DNA of 64,000 nucleotides, taken from contig JBQCGP010000085.1 of the NCBI GenBank assembly GCA_051955535.1, positions 1-64,000 of the forward strand. Reading direction: 5' to 3'. The position numbers were made by a program, and so were the translations under genes. The stretch is from 13-2-20CM-68-14 sp051955535 (GTDB lineage Bacteria; Actinomycetota; Thermoleophilia; Gaiellales; Gaiellaceae). Every line of letters begins with the position of its first letter. Position 1 is the first letter of the stretch. Below are positions 10,574-19,591 of the stretch, piece after piece. Under the pieces are notes generated by a model that was given only the letters and a program-made list of their open reading frames with translations, was not told where the DNA came from and made no database searches.

Positions 10574-11766
10574 GTCACGTACGAAAGCGCTACCTGGCGT
10601 GGGCGGCGGCCGCCGTCCTGACCGGAGCGCTCGCCGTCGCGGCAGCAGGATGCGGCGGCAGCAGCGGCAAATCGGCGTCGAAGTCGACGACCTCCAACCT
10701 GCCCTCGTCGATCGGGCAGGGCGAGGGTGCGCTCAACCTGATCGAATGGCCGTTCTACTCGGACCCGAGCTTCGCCAACAAGTTCGAGCAGCAGACCGGC
10801 TGCAAGATCCATCGCAAGGACGCCGGCTCCTCGAACCAGATGGTCGCGCTCATGCGCGCGGGCGGCGGTGGTGGCGGCGGCCAGTGGGATCTCGTGTCCG
10901 CGTCGGGCGACGCGAGCCTGCGGCTGATCAAAGGCGGCGACGTCCAGCCGGTGAACATCAAGCTGATCCCGAGCTGGAACGACTTCATCCCGATCTTCAA
11001 GTCGCCGGCGCACAACACCGTCGACGGCGTCCACTACGGGGTGTCGGTCCAGTGGGGCCCGAACGTGCTCCTCTACAACACGACCAAGATCAAGCCGGGC
11101 CCGACGAGTTGGGCCGCGCTGTACGACCCCAAGTACAAGGGCCAGATCACGGTCCCGAACAACCCGATCCAGATCGCCGACGCGGCGTTCTACCTGGAGC
11201 ACTCGCAGCCGGACCTCGGGATCAAGGATCCGTACGAGCTGAACAAGAAGCAGTTCGACGCGACGATCGCGTTGCTCAAGAACCAGCGGAAGCTCGTCAA
11301 GCTCTACTGGAACTACGACACCGACGGCCGGGCCGCATTCGCGAACGGCGACGTCTCGCTCGGCGCGATTTGGCCGGTCGACACGATCGCCCTCCAGCAG
11401 AAGAAGGTGCCGGTCAAAGAGGTCATCCCTGCCGTGGGAGCGACCGGCTGGGCCGACACGTGGATGCTCGCCAAGAAGGCGCCGCACCCGAACTGTGCGT
11501 ACAAGTGGATGAAGTACGTGACCACGCCGCAGGTCGAGGCGAAGCAGGCGCTCGTCTTTCGGGAGACCCCGGTCAACCCGAAGGCCTGTCCGATCATGGA
11601 CAAGATGGAGCCCAACTCGTGCGCGAAGTTCCACCTGAACGAGCCGCTCAACTACTACAACACGATCAAGTTCTGGAAGACGCCGATCGCCGACTGCGGC
11701 AACGGCAAGCACGACTGCATGGACTACAACCAGTGGCAGCAGGCCTGGACCCAGGTCACCGGATAG
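10570..11766 (+). CDS. potD: Polyamine-type ABC transporter substrate-binding lipoprotein (first copy)
   Basis: A 398-aa periplasmic-type binding protein. It has a Sec lipoprotein signal: basic MSHVRKR, a hydrophobic Ala-rich helix, then lipobox AAAGC with the acylated Cys at about residue 21, followed by a Ser/Gly linker. The mature protein begins LNLIEWPFYSDPSFANKFEQ (key start of the domain), the typical PotD/PotF entry. Near 300, aromatic-rich segments such as KLYWNYDTDG are compatible with polyamine recognition. The start is ATGA-overlapped with potA. Ligand could be putrescine, spermidine or a related amine; the neighbouring catabolic genes favour putrescine. Confidence 0.88.
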   Translation: MSHVRKRYLAWAAAAVLTGALAVAAAGCGGSSGKSASKSTTSNLPSSIGQGEGALNLIEWPFYSDPSFANKFEQQTGCKIHRKDAGSSNQMVALMRAGGGGGGGQWDLVSASGDASLRLIKGGDVQPVNIKLIPSWNDFIPIFKSPAHNTVDGVHYGVSVQWGPNVLLYNTTKIKPGPTSWAALYDPKYKGQITVPNNPIQIADAAFYLEHSQPDLGIKDPYELNKKQFDATIALLKNQRKLVKLYWNYDTDGRAAFANGDVSLGAIWPVDTIALQQKKVPVKEVIPAVGATGWADTWMLAKKAPHPNCAYKWMKYVTTPQVEAKQALVFRETPVNPKACPIMDKMEPNSCAKFHLNEPLNYYNTIKFWKTPIADCGNGKHDCMDYNQWQQAWTQVTG

Positions 11767-11769
11767 CCC

Positions 11770-12696
11770 GTGGCTGAGGTCGCCGAGGCGGGCGCTCCGG
11801 GCGGGAGCGCCCGCCTTCGGGACGCCCGCCTTCGGGTCTCGACCGCGTTCTGGCGGTGGCCGTGGCTGAAGCTGACGCTGCTGCTCGCGGCGCCGGTGGC
11901 CGCGTTCGCGGTCGTCTACCTCGGCGCCCTTACGTCGCTGTTCGTGTCGTCCTTCTGGGAGGTCGACTCGTTCACCGGCAAGATCATCCACACGTGGACG
12001 CTGAGCAACTTCAACACGCTGATCCACGAGAAGGTCTACCGGGACATCGCGCTGCGGACGATCTGGATGGCCGCAGCGGTGACGCTGACCGACATCGTGC
12101 TGGCCTTTCCGCTCGCCTATTTCATGGCGCGCATCGCAGCGCCGCGGCTCCGGGCAACGCTCTTCGTGATGGTGTTGCTGCCCTTGTGGTCGAGCTACCT
12201 CGTCCGGATCTACGCCTGGCGGACGATCCTTGCGAAAGACGGTGCCTTGAACTGGGTCCTCAACGGCCTCGGCCTGCCGGACGCCGGGCTCGCGTACACG
12301 AATACGGCGATGTGGATCGTCTTCTCGTACGTCTGGCTGCCGTTCATGGTGTTGCCCGTCTACGCCGCGCTCGAGCGGATCCCGGACAACTACCTGGAGG
12401 CGTCGTCCGACCTCGGCGCCCGTAGTTGGCGGACCTTCCGGCGGGTGATCCTGCCGCTCGCCCTGCCCGGGATCGTCGCGGGCTCGATCTTCACCTTCTC
12501 GCTCACACTCGGCGACTTCATCACGCCCGCCCTCGTCGGCGGAGCGGGGTCGCAGTTCATCGGCAACGTCGTCGAGGAGTACATCGGCATCAACGGCAAC
12601 GTCCCGTTTGCCGCCGCGTTCGCGACCGTGCCGGTGATCGTGATGGCGATCTACCTGGTCGTGGCGCGCCGGGTCGGCGCGTTCGAGGCGGTCTGA
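11770..12696 (+). CDS. potB: Polyamine-type ABC transporter permease (PotB-like, first copy)
   Basis: A 308-aa inner-membrane permease with about six hydrophobic helices. The first spans residues about 32-58, after a basic N-terminus. The cytoplasmic EAA-type loop is seen in EASSDLGARSWRTFRRVILPLALPGI (residues about 212-237; quoted in pieces: EASSDLGA, FRRVILPLALPG), which docks on the ATPase. Start GTG, 3 bp after the potD stop. The stop TGA overlaps the ATG of the partner permease. It would form a heterodimeric channel with the next gene product. Confidence 0.9.
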   Translation: MAEVAEAGAPGGSARLRDARLRVSTAFWRWPWLKLTLLLAAPVAAFAVVYLGALTSLFVSSFWEVDSFTGKIIHTWTLSNFNTLIHEKVYRDIALRTIWMAAAVTLTDIVLAFPLAYFMARIAAPRLRATLFVMVLLPLWSSYLVRIYAWRTILAKDGALNWVLNGLGLPDAGLAYTNTAMWIVFSYVWLPFMVLPVYAALERIPDNYLEASSDLGARSWRTFRRVILPLALPGIVAGSIFTFSLTLGDFITPALVGGAGSQFIGNVVEEYIGINGNVPFAAAFATVPVIVMAIYLVVARRVGAFEAV

Positions 12697-13541
12697 TGGA
12701 GACGCGCGGCACCAAGATCGGACTCGCGGTGGTCTCGTTCCTCGTCATCGCGTTCCTCTGGCTACCGCTCCTCCTGATCATGGTCTATGCCTTCAACGAC
12801 TCCACGATCCAGAGCTGGCCGATCTCGGGCTTCACGTTCCACTGGTTCCACGAGGCGTGGCACGACCCGGAGGCGCGCAGCTCGCTTTGGCTCTCGATCA
12901 AGGTCGGGCTGGCCGCCACGGCGACCGCGCTGGTGCTAGGGACCGCAGCGGCCGCGGCGATCCATCGCTTCAGCTTCTTCGGTCGCGAAGCCGTGTCGCT
13001 GCTGCTCCTGCTGCCGATCGCGCTGCCCGGGATCATCACCGGCATGGCGCTGAACTCGTTCTACGTCTTCGCCGGGCTCGGCTTCTCGATCTGGACGATC
13101 GTGATCGGACACGCGACGTTCTGCGTCGTAATCGTCTACAACAACGTGATCGCGCGGCTGCGGCGCAGCTCGGCGTCGCTGCTCGAGGCGTCCGCCGACC
13201 TCGGCGCCGACGGCTGGCAGACGTTCCGTTTCGTCGTTTGGCCTGTGCTCTCGACCGCGCTGATCGCCGGCGGCCTGCTCGCCTTCGCACTGTCGTTCGA
13301 CGAGGTGATCGTGACGACGTTCACTGCAGGAGCGCAGACGACGCTGCCGATCTACATCCTCGATCACATCCAGCGCGGGCAGGATCTGCCGGTCGTGAAC
13401 GCGATCGTGCTCGTCGTCATTGTCGCGACCGTGATCCCGGTCACGATCGCGCAGCGGTTGACCGGAGACACGGGGGTCGTGCGGGGCGGTGCGACGGCCC
13501 GCGGCGCTGCCGCGTCCGCGGCGGGCGGCGGCGCGGTGTAG
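12696..13541 (+). CDS. potC: Polyamine-type ABC transporter permease (PotC-like, first copy)
   Basis: A 281-aa membrane permease with helices starting at residue about 9 (IGLAVVSFLVIAFLWLPLLL). The EAA loop is EASADLGADGWQTFRFVVWP near residues 165-185. The true start is the ATG at 12696, which overlaps the potB stop. The open frame continues upstream, but there it is a shadow of potB. The C-terminal tail is Ala/Gly-rich and poorly constrained. Completes the first PotABCD-type importer. Confidence 0.9.
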   Translation: METRGTKIGLAVVSFLVIAFLWLPLLLIMVYAFNDSTIQSWPISGFTFHWFHEAWHDPEARSSLWLSIKVGLAATATALVLGTAAAAAIHRFSFFGREAVSLLLLLPIALPGIITGMALNSFYVFAGLGFSIWTIVIGHATFCVVIVYNNVIARLRRSSASLLEASADLGADGWQTFRFVVWPVLSTALIAGGLLAFALSFDEVIVTTFTAGAQTTLPIYILDHIQRGQDLPVVNAIVLVVIVATVIPVTIAQRLTGDTGVVRGGATARGAAASAAGGGAV

Positions 13542-13571
13542 GTTGAAAGCGGTTATCCAAGGAGGACAGCG

Positions 13572-15014
13572 ATGAGCGTGACGGTCTCGAGCTACAAGAA
13601 CATCGTCGGCGGCGAGTGGGTCGACTCTGCCTCCGGCGAGACGATGGAGGTCCTGAACCCCGCCACCGGGGAGACGATCGCCGAGGTCCCGCGCGCGACG
13701 GCCGAGGACGTCGGCCGGGCTGTCGAGGCGGCGAAGGAGGCGTTGCCCGAGTGGCTCGAGACGACGCCCGGCGAGCGCGCCGAGGCACTGCTCAAGCTGG
13801 CCGACCTGCTCGACGAGCACGCCGAGGAGCTCGCGCAGCTCGAGTCCACGAACGTCGGCAAGCCTCTGCCCGCGGCTCGAGACGAGATGCCGGTTTCTTC
13901 GGACAACATCCGCTTCTTCGCGGGCGCGGCACGCATGCTGGAGGGCAAGTCCGCCGGCGAGTACATGCGCGGCTACACGTCGATGGTTCGCCGCGAGCCG
14001 CTCGGCGTAGTGGGCGGCATCACGCCGTGGAACTACCCGCTGATGATGGCAGTGTGGAAGTTCGCTCCTGCTCTGGCAGCCGGCAACGCCCAGGTGCTGA
14101 AGCCCTCGGAGCAGACACCGCTGACGACGCTGCGCTTCTTCCAGCTCGCCGCGGAAGCGGAGATCCTGCCGCCGGGCGTGATCAACGTCGTCACCGGTGA
14201 CGGCGTCCCGGTCGGCGAGGCGATCGTCAAGCATCCGGACGTCCGGCTGGTGTCGCTGACCGGCGACGTCGAGACGGGCAAGATCATCGCCCGCACGGCC
14301 GCGGACAGCCTCAAGCGTGTCCACCTCGAGCTCGGCGGCAAAGCGCCGGTGGTCGTCTTCGACGACGCCGATCCGGCCGCCGTCGCCGAGGGGATCAAGA
14401 TCGCCGGCTACTGGAACTCGGGGCAGGACTGCACGGCGGCCTCGCGCGTCGTCGCCGGCCCGAAGATCTACGACAAGCTGCTGGAGGAGCTCGTCCCGGC
14501 GGTGCAGTCGCTCGCGGTCGGTGACCCGGCCGAGAAGGAGGAGCTCGACATGGGCCCGGTGATCTCCAAGGAGCAGCAGGACCGCGTGTTCGGCTTCCTG
14601 GAGCGTGCGAAGAGCGCCACCGTCCTGACCGGCGGCGGCTCGAATGGCAACCGTGGCTTCTTCGTCGAGCCGACCGTGGTCGCGGACGTCGGCCAGGAGG
14701 ACGAGATCGTCCAGCGGGAGGTCTTTGGCCCGGTCGTGACCGTGCAGCGCTTCGCGGACGACGACCAGGCGATCGCGTGGGCGAACGACGTGCCGTACGG
14801 CCTGGCTGCATCGGTCTGGACGCGCGACATCGGCAGGGCGTTGAACGCCGCCCGCAAGCTCCAGTTCGGGACGGTCTGGATCAACGACCACATCCCGCTG
14901 GTCAGCGAGATGCCCCACGGCGGCTACAAGCAGTCCGGCTACGGCAAGGACCTGAGCGCCTACTCGCTCGAGGACTACACGAACATCAAGCACGTCATGG
15001 CCAAAGTCGACTAG
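13572..15014 (+). CDS. NAD(P)-dependent aldehyde dehydrogenase, aminobutyraldehyde/betaine-aldehyde type
   Basis: A 480-aa aldehyde dehydrogenase of the ALDH superfamily, close to gamma-aminobutyraldehyde dehydrogenases (PatD/YdcW type). It contains the cofactor-site motif ITPWNYPLMMAVWK (about residues 151-164), the catalytic glutamate segment LELGGKAPVVVF (about 251-262) and the nucleophilic cysteine in NSGQDCTAASRV (about 280-291). The strong ribosome-binding site AAGGAGG lies 8 bp before the ATG. It sits between two polyamine importers, so it probably oxidises 4-aminobutanal or 3-aminopropanal formed from putrescine or spermidine to GABA or beta-alanine. Substrate is an inference from context. 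Confidence 0.9.
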   Translation: MSVTVSSYKNIVGGEWVDSASGETMEVLNPATGETIAEVPRATAEDVGRAVEAAKEALPEWLETTPGERAEALLKLADLLDEHAEELAQLESTNVGKPLPAARDEMPVSSDNIRFFAGAARMLEGKSAGEYMRGYTSMVRREPLGVVGGITPWNYPLMMAVWKFAPALAAGNAQVLKPSEQTPLTTLRFFQLAAEAEILPPGVINVVTGDGVPVGEAIVKHPDVRLVSLTGDVETGKIIARTAADSLKRVHLELGGKAPVVVFDDADPAAVAEGIKIAGYWNSGQDCTAASRVVAGPKIYDKLLEELVPAVQSLAVGDPAEKEELDMGPVISKEQQDRVFGFLERAKSATVLTGGGSNGNRGFFVEPTVVADVGQEDEIVQREVFGPVVTVQRFADDDQAIAWANDVPYGLAASVWTRDIGRALNAARKLQFGTVWINDHIPLVSEMPHGGYKQSGYGKDLSAYSLEDYTNIKHVMAKVD

Positions 15015-15019
15015 GAAAC

Positions 15020-15069
15020 CGCTCATCGTTGACGTAATGCGCGGGGATGAGCGAGAATCCCCGCGCATT
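15020..15069 (+). promoter_or_regulatory. Competing inverted repeats over the lrp-type gene start
   Basis: Two inverted repeats overlap and cannot form at the same time in RNA. CGCTCATC (15020-15027) pairs with GATGAGCG (15046-15053). AATGCGCGGGGAT (15036-15048) pairs perfectly over 13 bp with ATCCCCGCGCATT (15057-15069). The gene's ATG (15047-15049) lies inside both 3' and 5' arms. As DNA it could equally be an operator for the dimeric regulator encoded here. Either reading suggests autoregulation. Confidence 0.55.
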
Positions 15070-15586
15070 GCGCGGCAACCACAATCGCGGCGCGGTCGGG
15101 GGGCGGCGAGGACTCGACCGGATCGACCAGAGCATCATCGAGGCGCTGCAGAAGAACGGGCGCGCGTCGTTCCGGCGGATCGCGGCGGAGATAGGGGTCT
15201 CCGAGGCGACGGTCCGCGCCCGCTACGGGCGCCTCTGCGATGACGACATCCTCCAGGTCACCGGCGTGACGAACCCGCTCGGTCTGGGTTTCGAGGCGAT
15301 GGCGATGGTCGGTGTCCGCACCTCGGGAGCGCCGGAGCCCGTCGCCGACGAGATAGCGAAGTGGGACGAGGCGGGCTACGTGGTCGTGACCGCGGGCCAG
15401 TACGACATCCTCGTCGAGCTCGTCTGCGCCGATCGCCGCGAGCTGCTCGACCTGACCAGCCGCATCCGCGCCCTCGACGGCGTCGGCTCGACCGAGAGCT
15501 TTCTGTACCTCGCAATGTGGAAGCAGCTCTACGACTGGGGTGCGCGCCTCGAAGAGAGGCGGCCGGCCGGGGTAGGGGGCCGCTGA
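15047..15586 (+). CDS. Lrp/AsnC-family transcriptional regulator
   Basis: A 179-aa feast/famine regulator. After an unusual ~22-residue N-terminal extension, LDRIDQSIIEALQKNGR starts the winged helix-turn-helix (about 23-80), with FRRIAAEIGVSEATVRARYGRL as its recognition part (quoted as AAEIGVSEATVRAR). Residues about 90-165 are the RAM/AsnC effector domain with VVTAGQYDILVELVC and a terminal TESFLYL. Such proteins sense amino acids or amines and control uptake and catabolism. Here it sits between the two polyamine importers, making it the likely local regulator. The start codon lies within strong inverted repeats. The stop overlaps the ATG of the next ATPase gene. Confidence 0.9.
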   Translation: MSENPRALRGNHNRGAVGGRRGLDRIDQSIIEALQKNGRASFRRIAAEIGVSEATVRARYGRLCDDDILQVTGVTNPLGLGFEAMAMVGVRTSGAPEPVADEIAKWDEAGYVVVTAGQYDILVELVCADRRELLDLTSRIRALDGVGSTESFLYLAMWKQLYDWGARLEERRPAGVGGR

Positions 15587-16707
15587 TGGCGGTCGAGGAA
15601 CGGACGGACATGTCTACGGACCAGGTTCCCGGACAGGTCCGGACGGCCGACGTCCGGCTCGACCGCGTCACGAAGCGCTTCGACGATGTCGTCGCCGTCG
15701 ACGACCTCTCGCTCGAGATCGAGCGCGGCAGTTTCTTCGCGCTGCTCGGCCCGTCGGGCTGCGGCAAGACGACGACGCTGCGGATGATCGGCGGTTTCGA
15801 GGAGCCGACCGCCGGCTCGATCTACCTCGGAGACCGCGAGGTCAGCGGCACGCCGCCCTACAAGCGCGACGTCAACACCGTTTTCCAGAGCTACGCGCTC
15901 TTCCCGCACCTGTCGATCTTCGAGAACGTCGCATTCGGGCTTCGGCGCAAGGGCGGACGGGGCGCAGAGCTCCGAGGGAAGGTCGAGGAGATGCTCGACC
16001 TCGTCCAGCTCGGCGGGTACGGCAAGCGGAAGCCGCGCCAGCTCTCAGGCGGCCAGCAGCAGCGGGTGGCGCTCGCGCGCGCCCTCGTGAACAGCCCGCG
16101 CGTGCTCTTGCTCGACGAGCCGCTCGGCGCGCTGGACCTGAAGCTGCGCAAGGAGATGCAGCTCTTCATCAAGGGTTTGCAGCACGACGTCGGCATCACC
16201 TTCATCCACGTCACCCACGATCAGGAGGAGGCCATGACGATGGCCGACCGGATCGCGGTCATGAACCGCGGCCGGATCGAGCAGCTCGGCGCCCCGGACG
16301 AGCTCTACGAACGGCCGACGACGCCGTTCGTCGCCGGCTTCCTCGGCATCTCGAACATGCTTCCGGCCACGGTGGTCGGCCCGGACTCGGTCCGTCTCGC
16401 GGACGGCACCGTCGTCCAGGCCCAGGTGAACGGCAAGTCCGGAGCGGTCGCCGCGGGTGTCCGCCCGGAGAAGATCACGATCGGCGACGGCGGCGGCTCG
16501 AACGTGCTTCGTGGCACCGTCAGTGAGAGCGCCTACCTCGGCGTGGCGACACAGCTCGTCGTCAGGACGGCGGCAGGCGAGGTGCAGGTCTTCGCGCAGA
16601 ACATCGATGCCGGAGGACGTGTGCCGCCGCCGGGATCGAACGTCACGCTGAGCTGGAGCCCGGAGTCGACTTTCGTCATGGAGCAGGCGAAGGAGGGAGA
16701 GGAATGA
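15586..16707 (+). CDS. potA: Spermidine/putrescine-type ABC transporter ATP-binding protein (second copy)
   Basis: A 373-aa ATPase of the second importer. Walker A GPSGCGKTTTLRM, Q-loop FQSYALFPHL, signature LSGGQQQRVALARAL, Walker B VLLLDEPLGALDL, H-loop HVTHDQEEA, and a C-terminal TOBE region with VRPEKITIGD. It is clearly paralogous to the ATPase at 9506 but diverged throughout, so the duplication is old or the two systems were assembled separately. The ATG overlaps the regulator's stop, and its own stop overlaps the next gene's start. The whole set is probably co-translated. Confidence 0.92.
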   Translation: MAVEERTDMSTDQVPGQVRTADVRLDRVTKRFDDVVAVDDLSLEIERGSFFALLGPSGCGKTTTLRMIGGFEEPTAGSIYLGDREVSGTPPYKRDVNTVFQSYALFPHLSIFENVAFGLRRKGGRGAELRGKVEEMLDLVQLGGYGKRKPRQLSGGQQQRVALARALVNSPRVLLLDEPLGALDLKLRKEMQLFIKGLQHDVGITFIHVTHDQEEAMTMADRIAVMNRGRIEQLGAPDELYERPTTPFVAGFLGISNMLPATVVGPDSVRLADGTVVQAQVNGKSGAVAAGVRPEKITIGDGGGSNVLRGTVSESAYLGVATQLVVRTAAGEVQVFAQNIDAGGRVPPPGSNVTLSWSPESTFVMEQAKEGEE

Positions 16708-17864
16708 GCTCGAGGATGACCCGTGAGGACCTGCTACGGCGCGGTGCCGTCGGAGTCGGCGCGCTGTCCGTCCCGGGGCTGCTGGCCGCGTGCGGGGGCA
16801 GCTCCTCGAAGAGTGCGGCGAGCAGCAGCAAGGTCAACAAGGTTATGAACTTCGCGAACTGGCCGTACTACATCGATACGCCGGCGACGCTCAAAGCCGC
16901 GGGCATCCACAAGCCGACGACACTGCAGCAGTTCGAGAAGAAGACCGGGATCAAGGTCAACTACTACGAGGAGGTCAACTCCAACCCCGAGTACTTCGCG
17001 AAGGTGCAGGGGCGGCTCGCCAAGGGCGAGGGAATCGACCGCGACATCATCGTCTCGACCGACAACGACCGCTTCCTCGGTGACTACATCTCGAACAAGT
17101 GGGCGCAGAAGCTCGACAAGAGCCTGATCCCCAACATGAAGAACCTCATCGCGGCGCAGCAGCATCCTCCCTTCGACCACAACCGCGACTACTCCCTCCC
17201 ATGGGCGTCCGGGATGGACGGCATCGCCTGGAACGACAAGGTCAGCGACCCTGTCACCTCCGTCAAGCAGCTCTTCGAGGATCCGAAGCTGAAGGGAAGG
17301 GTCGGCATCTGGAACTCGATGGGCGACACGCTCGGGCTCGTCATGCTCGAGAACGGCGACGATCCCTCCAAGGTCACGGACGCGTCGTTCAATCGGGCCA
17401 TCGCGCGGGTCCAGAAGGCCGTCAACTCGGGACAGATCCGCAAGTTCTACGGCAACGACTACGCGCCGGTCCTGGCGAAAGGGGACCTCGCGGCGACGAT
17501 GGCCTGGTCCGGCGATATTGCCAATCTCGCCGACCCGCACTGCCATTGGGTCGTTCCCAAGCAGGGCGGGATCATCTGGACCGACAACATGATCATCCCG
17601 CTCGGCGGTAGCGTGCCGACGGCCTCGACGTACATGAACTTCATGTACGACCCGATCATCTCCGCGCAGTGGGCCCTCGGGGCGAACTACATCTCGTCCG
17701 TCAAGAACGTTAAGCAAGAGGCGGTGAAGCTCGATCCGAAGGCCGCTTCGAACGACCTGACCTTCCCGACCGACAAGACGCTTTCACAGATGCACCAGAA
17801 CGACCCCGCGATGCTGCGGAACCCTGACTACAACAAGAAGTGGCTGGCGGTCCAGGGGCAGTAG
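16704..17864 (+). CDS. potD: Polyamine-type ABC transporter substrate-binding protein, Tat lipoprotein (second copy)
   Basis: A 386-aa binding protein. The N-terminus MTREDLLRRGAVGVGALSVP carries an adjacent RR before a hydrophobic stretch and ends in LLAACGG, a lipobox with Cys at about residue 31. It therefore looks like a twin-arginine lipoprotein, unlike the Sec-type first copy. The mature protein starts MNFANWPYYIDTP, typical of PotD/PotF. It contains WASGMDGIAWN and, near residue 265, MAWSGDIANL, aromatic-rich segments in places used by PotD for amine binding. Sequence divergence from the 10570 product suggests a different ligand, perhaps spermidine versus putrescine (inference). Confidence 0.88.
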   Translation: MSSRMTREDLLRRGAVGVGALSVPGLLAACGGSSSKSAASSSKVNKVMNFANWPYYIDTPATLKAAGIHKPTTLQQFEKKTGIKVNYYEEVNSNPEYFAKVQGRLAKGEGIDRDIIVSTDNDRFLGDYISNKWAQKLDKSLIPNMKNLIAAQQHPPFDHNRDYSLPWASGMDGIAWNDKVSDPVTSVKQLFEDPKLKGRVGIWNSMGDTLGLVMLENGDDPSKVTDASFNRAIARVQKAVNSGQIRKFYGNDYAPVLAKGDLAATMAWSGDIANLADPHCHWVVPKQGGIIWTDNMIIPLGGSVPTASTYMNFMYDPIISAQWALGANYISSVKNVKQEAVKLDPKAASNDLTFPTDKTLSQMHQNDPAMLRNPDYNKKWLAVQGQ

Positions 17865-17870
17865 GACGGA

Positions 17871-18728
17871 GTGGGGCAGTTCCTTCATCGACATAAGGGC
17901 CTCACTCCCTATCTGCTCCTCGCTCCAGGGATGCTCTGGCTCGCGATCTTCTTTCTCGTGCCGATGGGCTTCCTCGGCTATCAGTCGCTCCAGTCGGGGC
18001 TGTTCCCGCACTTCCAGTTCACGTGGGCGTTCTCGAACTTCTCCTCCGCGTTTTCGGGCTACCACACGCAGCTCATCCGCTCGTTCGTCTACGCGGGAAT
18101 CGCGACGGTCGCCTGCCTGGTGCTCGCGTATCCGCTTGTGTACTGGATCGCGTTCCGGGCGGGGCCGTGGCGGAACCTCTTCCTCCTCATCATCGTCGCC
18201 CCGTTCTTCGTCACGTACCTCGTGCGGACGCTCGCCTGGCTCAACATCCTCGCCGACGAAGGGCCGGTCGTCCGCATCCTGCGCGACATCCACGTGCTTG
18301 GGCCCGACGGGCGGTTGTTGGCGACGACGTTCTCGGTGGTCGCCGGGATCACCTACAACTTCTTCCCGTTCATGGCGCTGCCCATCTACGTCTCGCTCGA
18401 GCAGATCGACGCGCGGCTCCTGGAGGCTGCGAAGGACCTGTACTCGTCGCCGACCCAGGCGTTCATGCGGGTGACGCTGCCCCTCTCGGCGCCCGGAATC
18501 GTCGCGGGGACGCTCCTCACATTCATCCCGGCCGCCGGCGACTTCATCAACGCGGCACTTCTCGGGACACCTAACCAGTCGATGATCGGAAACGTCATCC
18601 AGGCGAAGTTCCTGGAGTCGCTCGACTACCCGACCGCCGCCTCGCTCTCGTTCATCTTGATGGGGACGATCCTGATCGCGCTGCTCGTCTACGCCCGGAT
18701 CGTCGGCCCGGAGAAGCTGACCGGATGA
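17871..18728 (+). CDS. potB: Polyamine-type ABC transporter permease (PotB-like, second copy)
   Basis: A 285-aa membrane permease. The first helix (YLLLAPGMLWLAIFFLVPMG, residues about 14-33) is followed by a periplasmic loop and five further helices. The EAA loop reads LEAAKDLYSSPTQAFMRVTLP near residues 182-202, with the expected conserved Gly replaced by Tyr-Ser in DLYSS. Start GTG at 17871, 6 bp after the binding-protein stop. The stop overlaps the ATG of the partner permease. Confidence 0.88.
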   Translation: MGQFLHRHKGLTPYLLLAPGMLWLAIFFLVPMGFLGYQSLQSGLFPHFQFTWAFSNFSSAFSGYHTQLIRSFVYAGIATVACLVLAYPLVYWIAFRAGPWRNLFLLIIVAPFFVTYLVRTLAWLNILADEGPVVRILRDIHVLGPDGRLLATTFSVVAGITYNFFPFMALPIYVSLEQIDARLLEAAKDLYSSPTQAFMRVTLPLSAPGIVAGTLLTFIPAAGDFINAALLGTPNQSMIGNVIQAKFLESLDYPTAASLSFILMGTILIALLVYARIVGPEKLTG

Positions 18729-19591
18729 CGACGGCGGCCGAGGCGCTGCCGGCCCGCGCACGGGTCGGCGTCATGAGCCGGACGTGGCGTTTCGTCGCGA
18801 GGCATGCACTCACCGTCTACGCGCTCCTCGCAGTGACTTATCTGCTGCTCCCGATCGTCATCGTGATCCTCTTCTCGTTCAACCACCCGACGGGCCGCTT
18901 CAACTACGTCTGGCACCGCTTCACGTTCGACAACTGGCTCAACTGGAACTCGGTGCTCGGGATCCAGGGCGCGGTCCAGACCTCGCTCGAGATCGCCGCT
19001 CTTGCCACGCTCGTGGCCACCGCGCTCGGAACGATGATCGCGCTCGCGCTCGTGCGCCACCGGTTCATCGGACGGGGGGTTACGAGCCTCATCATCTTCC
19101 TCCCGATGGCGACGCCGGAGATCGTGATGGGCTCCTCGCTCCTGACGCTCTTTCTGAACGATCAGAACACGCTTCAGCTCGGGTTCTGGACGATCTTCAT
19201 CGCGCACGTGATGTTCACCATCAGCTTCGTCGTCGTCACGGTGAAGGCGCGCCTAATCGGGTTCGACAGGCACCTCGAAGAAGCGGCGATGGACCTCGGC
19301 GCCAACGAATGGAAGACCTTTCAGAAGGTCACGCTGCCGCTCATTGCCCCCGCGATGCTGGCCGCGGGGCTCCTCGGCTTCGCGCTCTCCATCGACGATT
19401 TCGTGATCACGTACCTCAACGCGGGCCCGGTTCAGACGTTCCCGATCTTCGTCTGGGGGGTCGCCCGGGTCGCCGTGCCCCCGCAAGTGAACGTGGTGGC
19501 GAGCGCAATCTTCCTCGTCGCGATCGCCCTCGGTCTCGCCAACGTCTTCTGGCAGTACCGGTCCGCGAAGAGAACGCGAGGCCCGGCGTGA
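18725..19591 (+). CDS. potC: Polyamine-type ABC transporter permease (PotC-like, second copy)
   Basis: A 288-aa membrane permease with an N-terminal basic stretch, a first helix at about 30-52 and the EAA-type loop EAAMDLGANEWKTFQKVTLP near residues 183-202. The ATG start overlaps the PotB-like stop (ATGA). The stop TGA at 19589-19591 overlaps a GTG of the following aminotransferase gene, tying transporter and catabolic enzyme into one unit. Confidence 0.9.
   Translation: MTTAAEALPARARVGVMSRTWRFVARHALTVYALLAVTYLLLPIVIVILFSFNHPTGRFNYVWHRFTFDNWLNWNSVLGIQGAVQTSLEIAALATLVATALGTMIALALVRHRFIGRGVTSLIIFLPMATPEIVMGSSLLTLFLNDQNTLQLGFWTIFIAHVMFTISFVVVTVKARLIGFDRHLEEAAMDLGANEWKTFQKVTLPLIAPAMLAAGLLGFALSIDDFVITYLNAGPVQTFPIFVWGVARVAVPPQVNVVASAIFLVAIALGLANVFWQYRSAKRTRGPA

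Noticed and set aside
12936..15068. A 710-codon minus-strand frame across the permease and aldehyde dehydrogenase genes
   Set aside because: It runs antisense through two clearly conserved plus-strand genes. Composition is Arg/Asp/His-rich and typical of codon-position shadowing.
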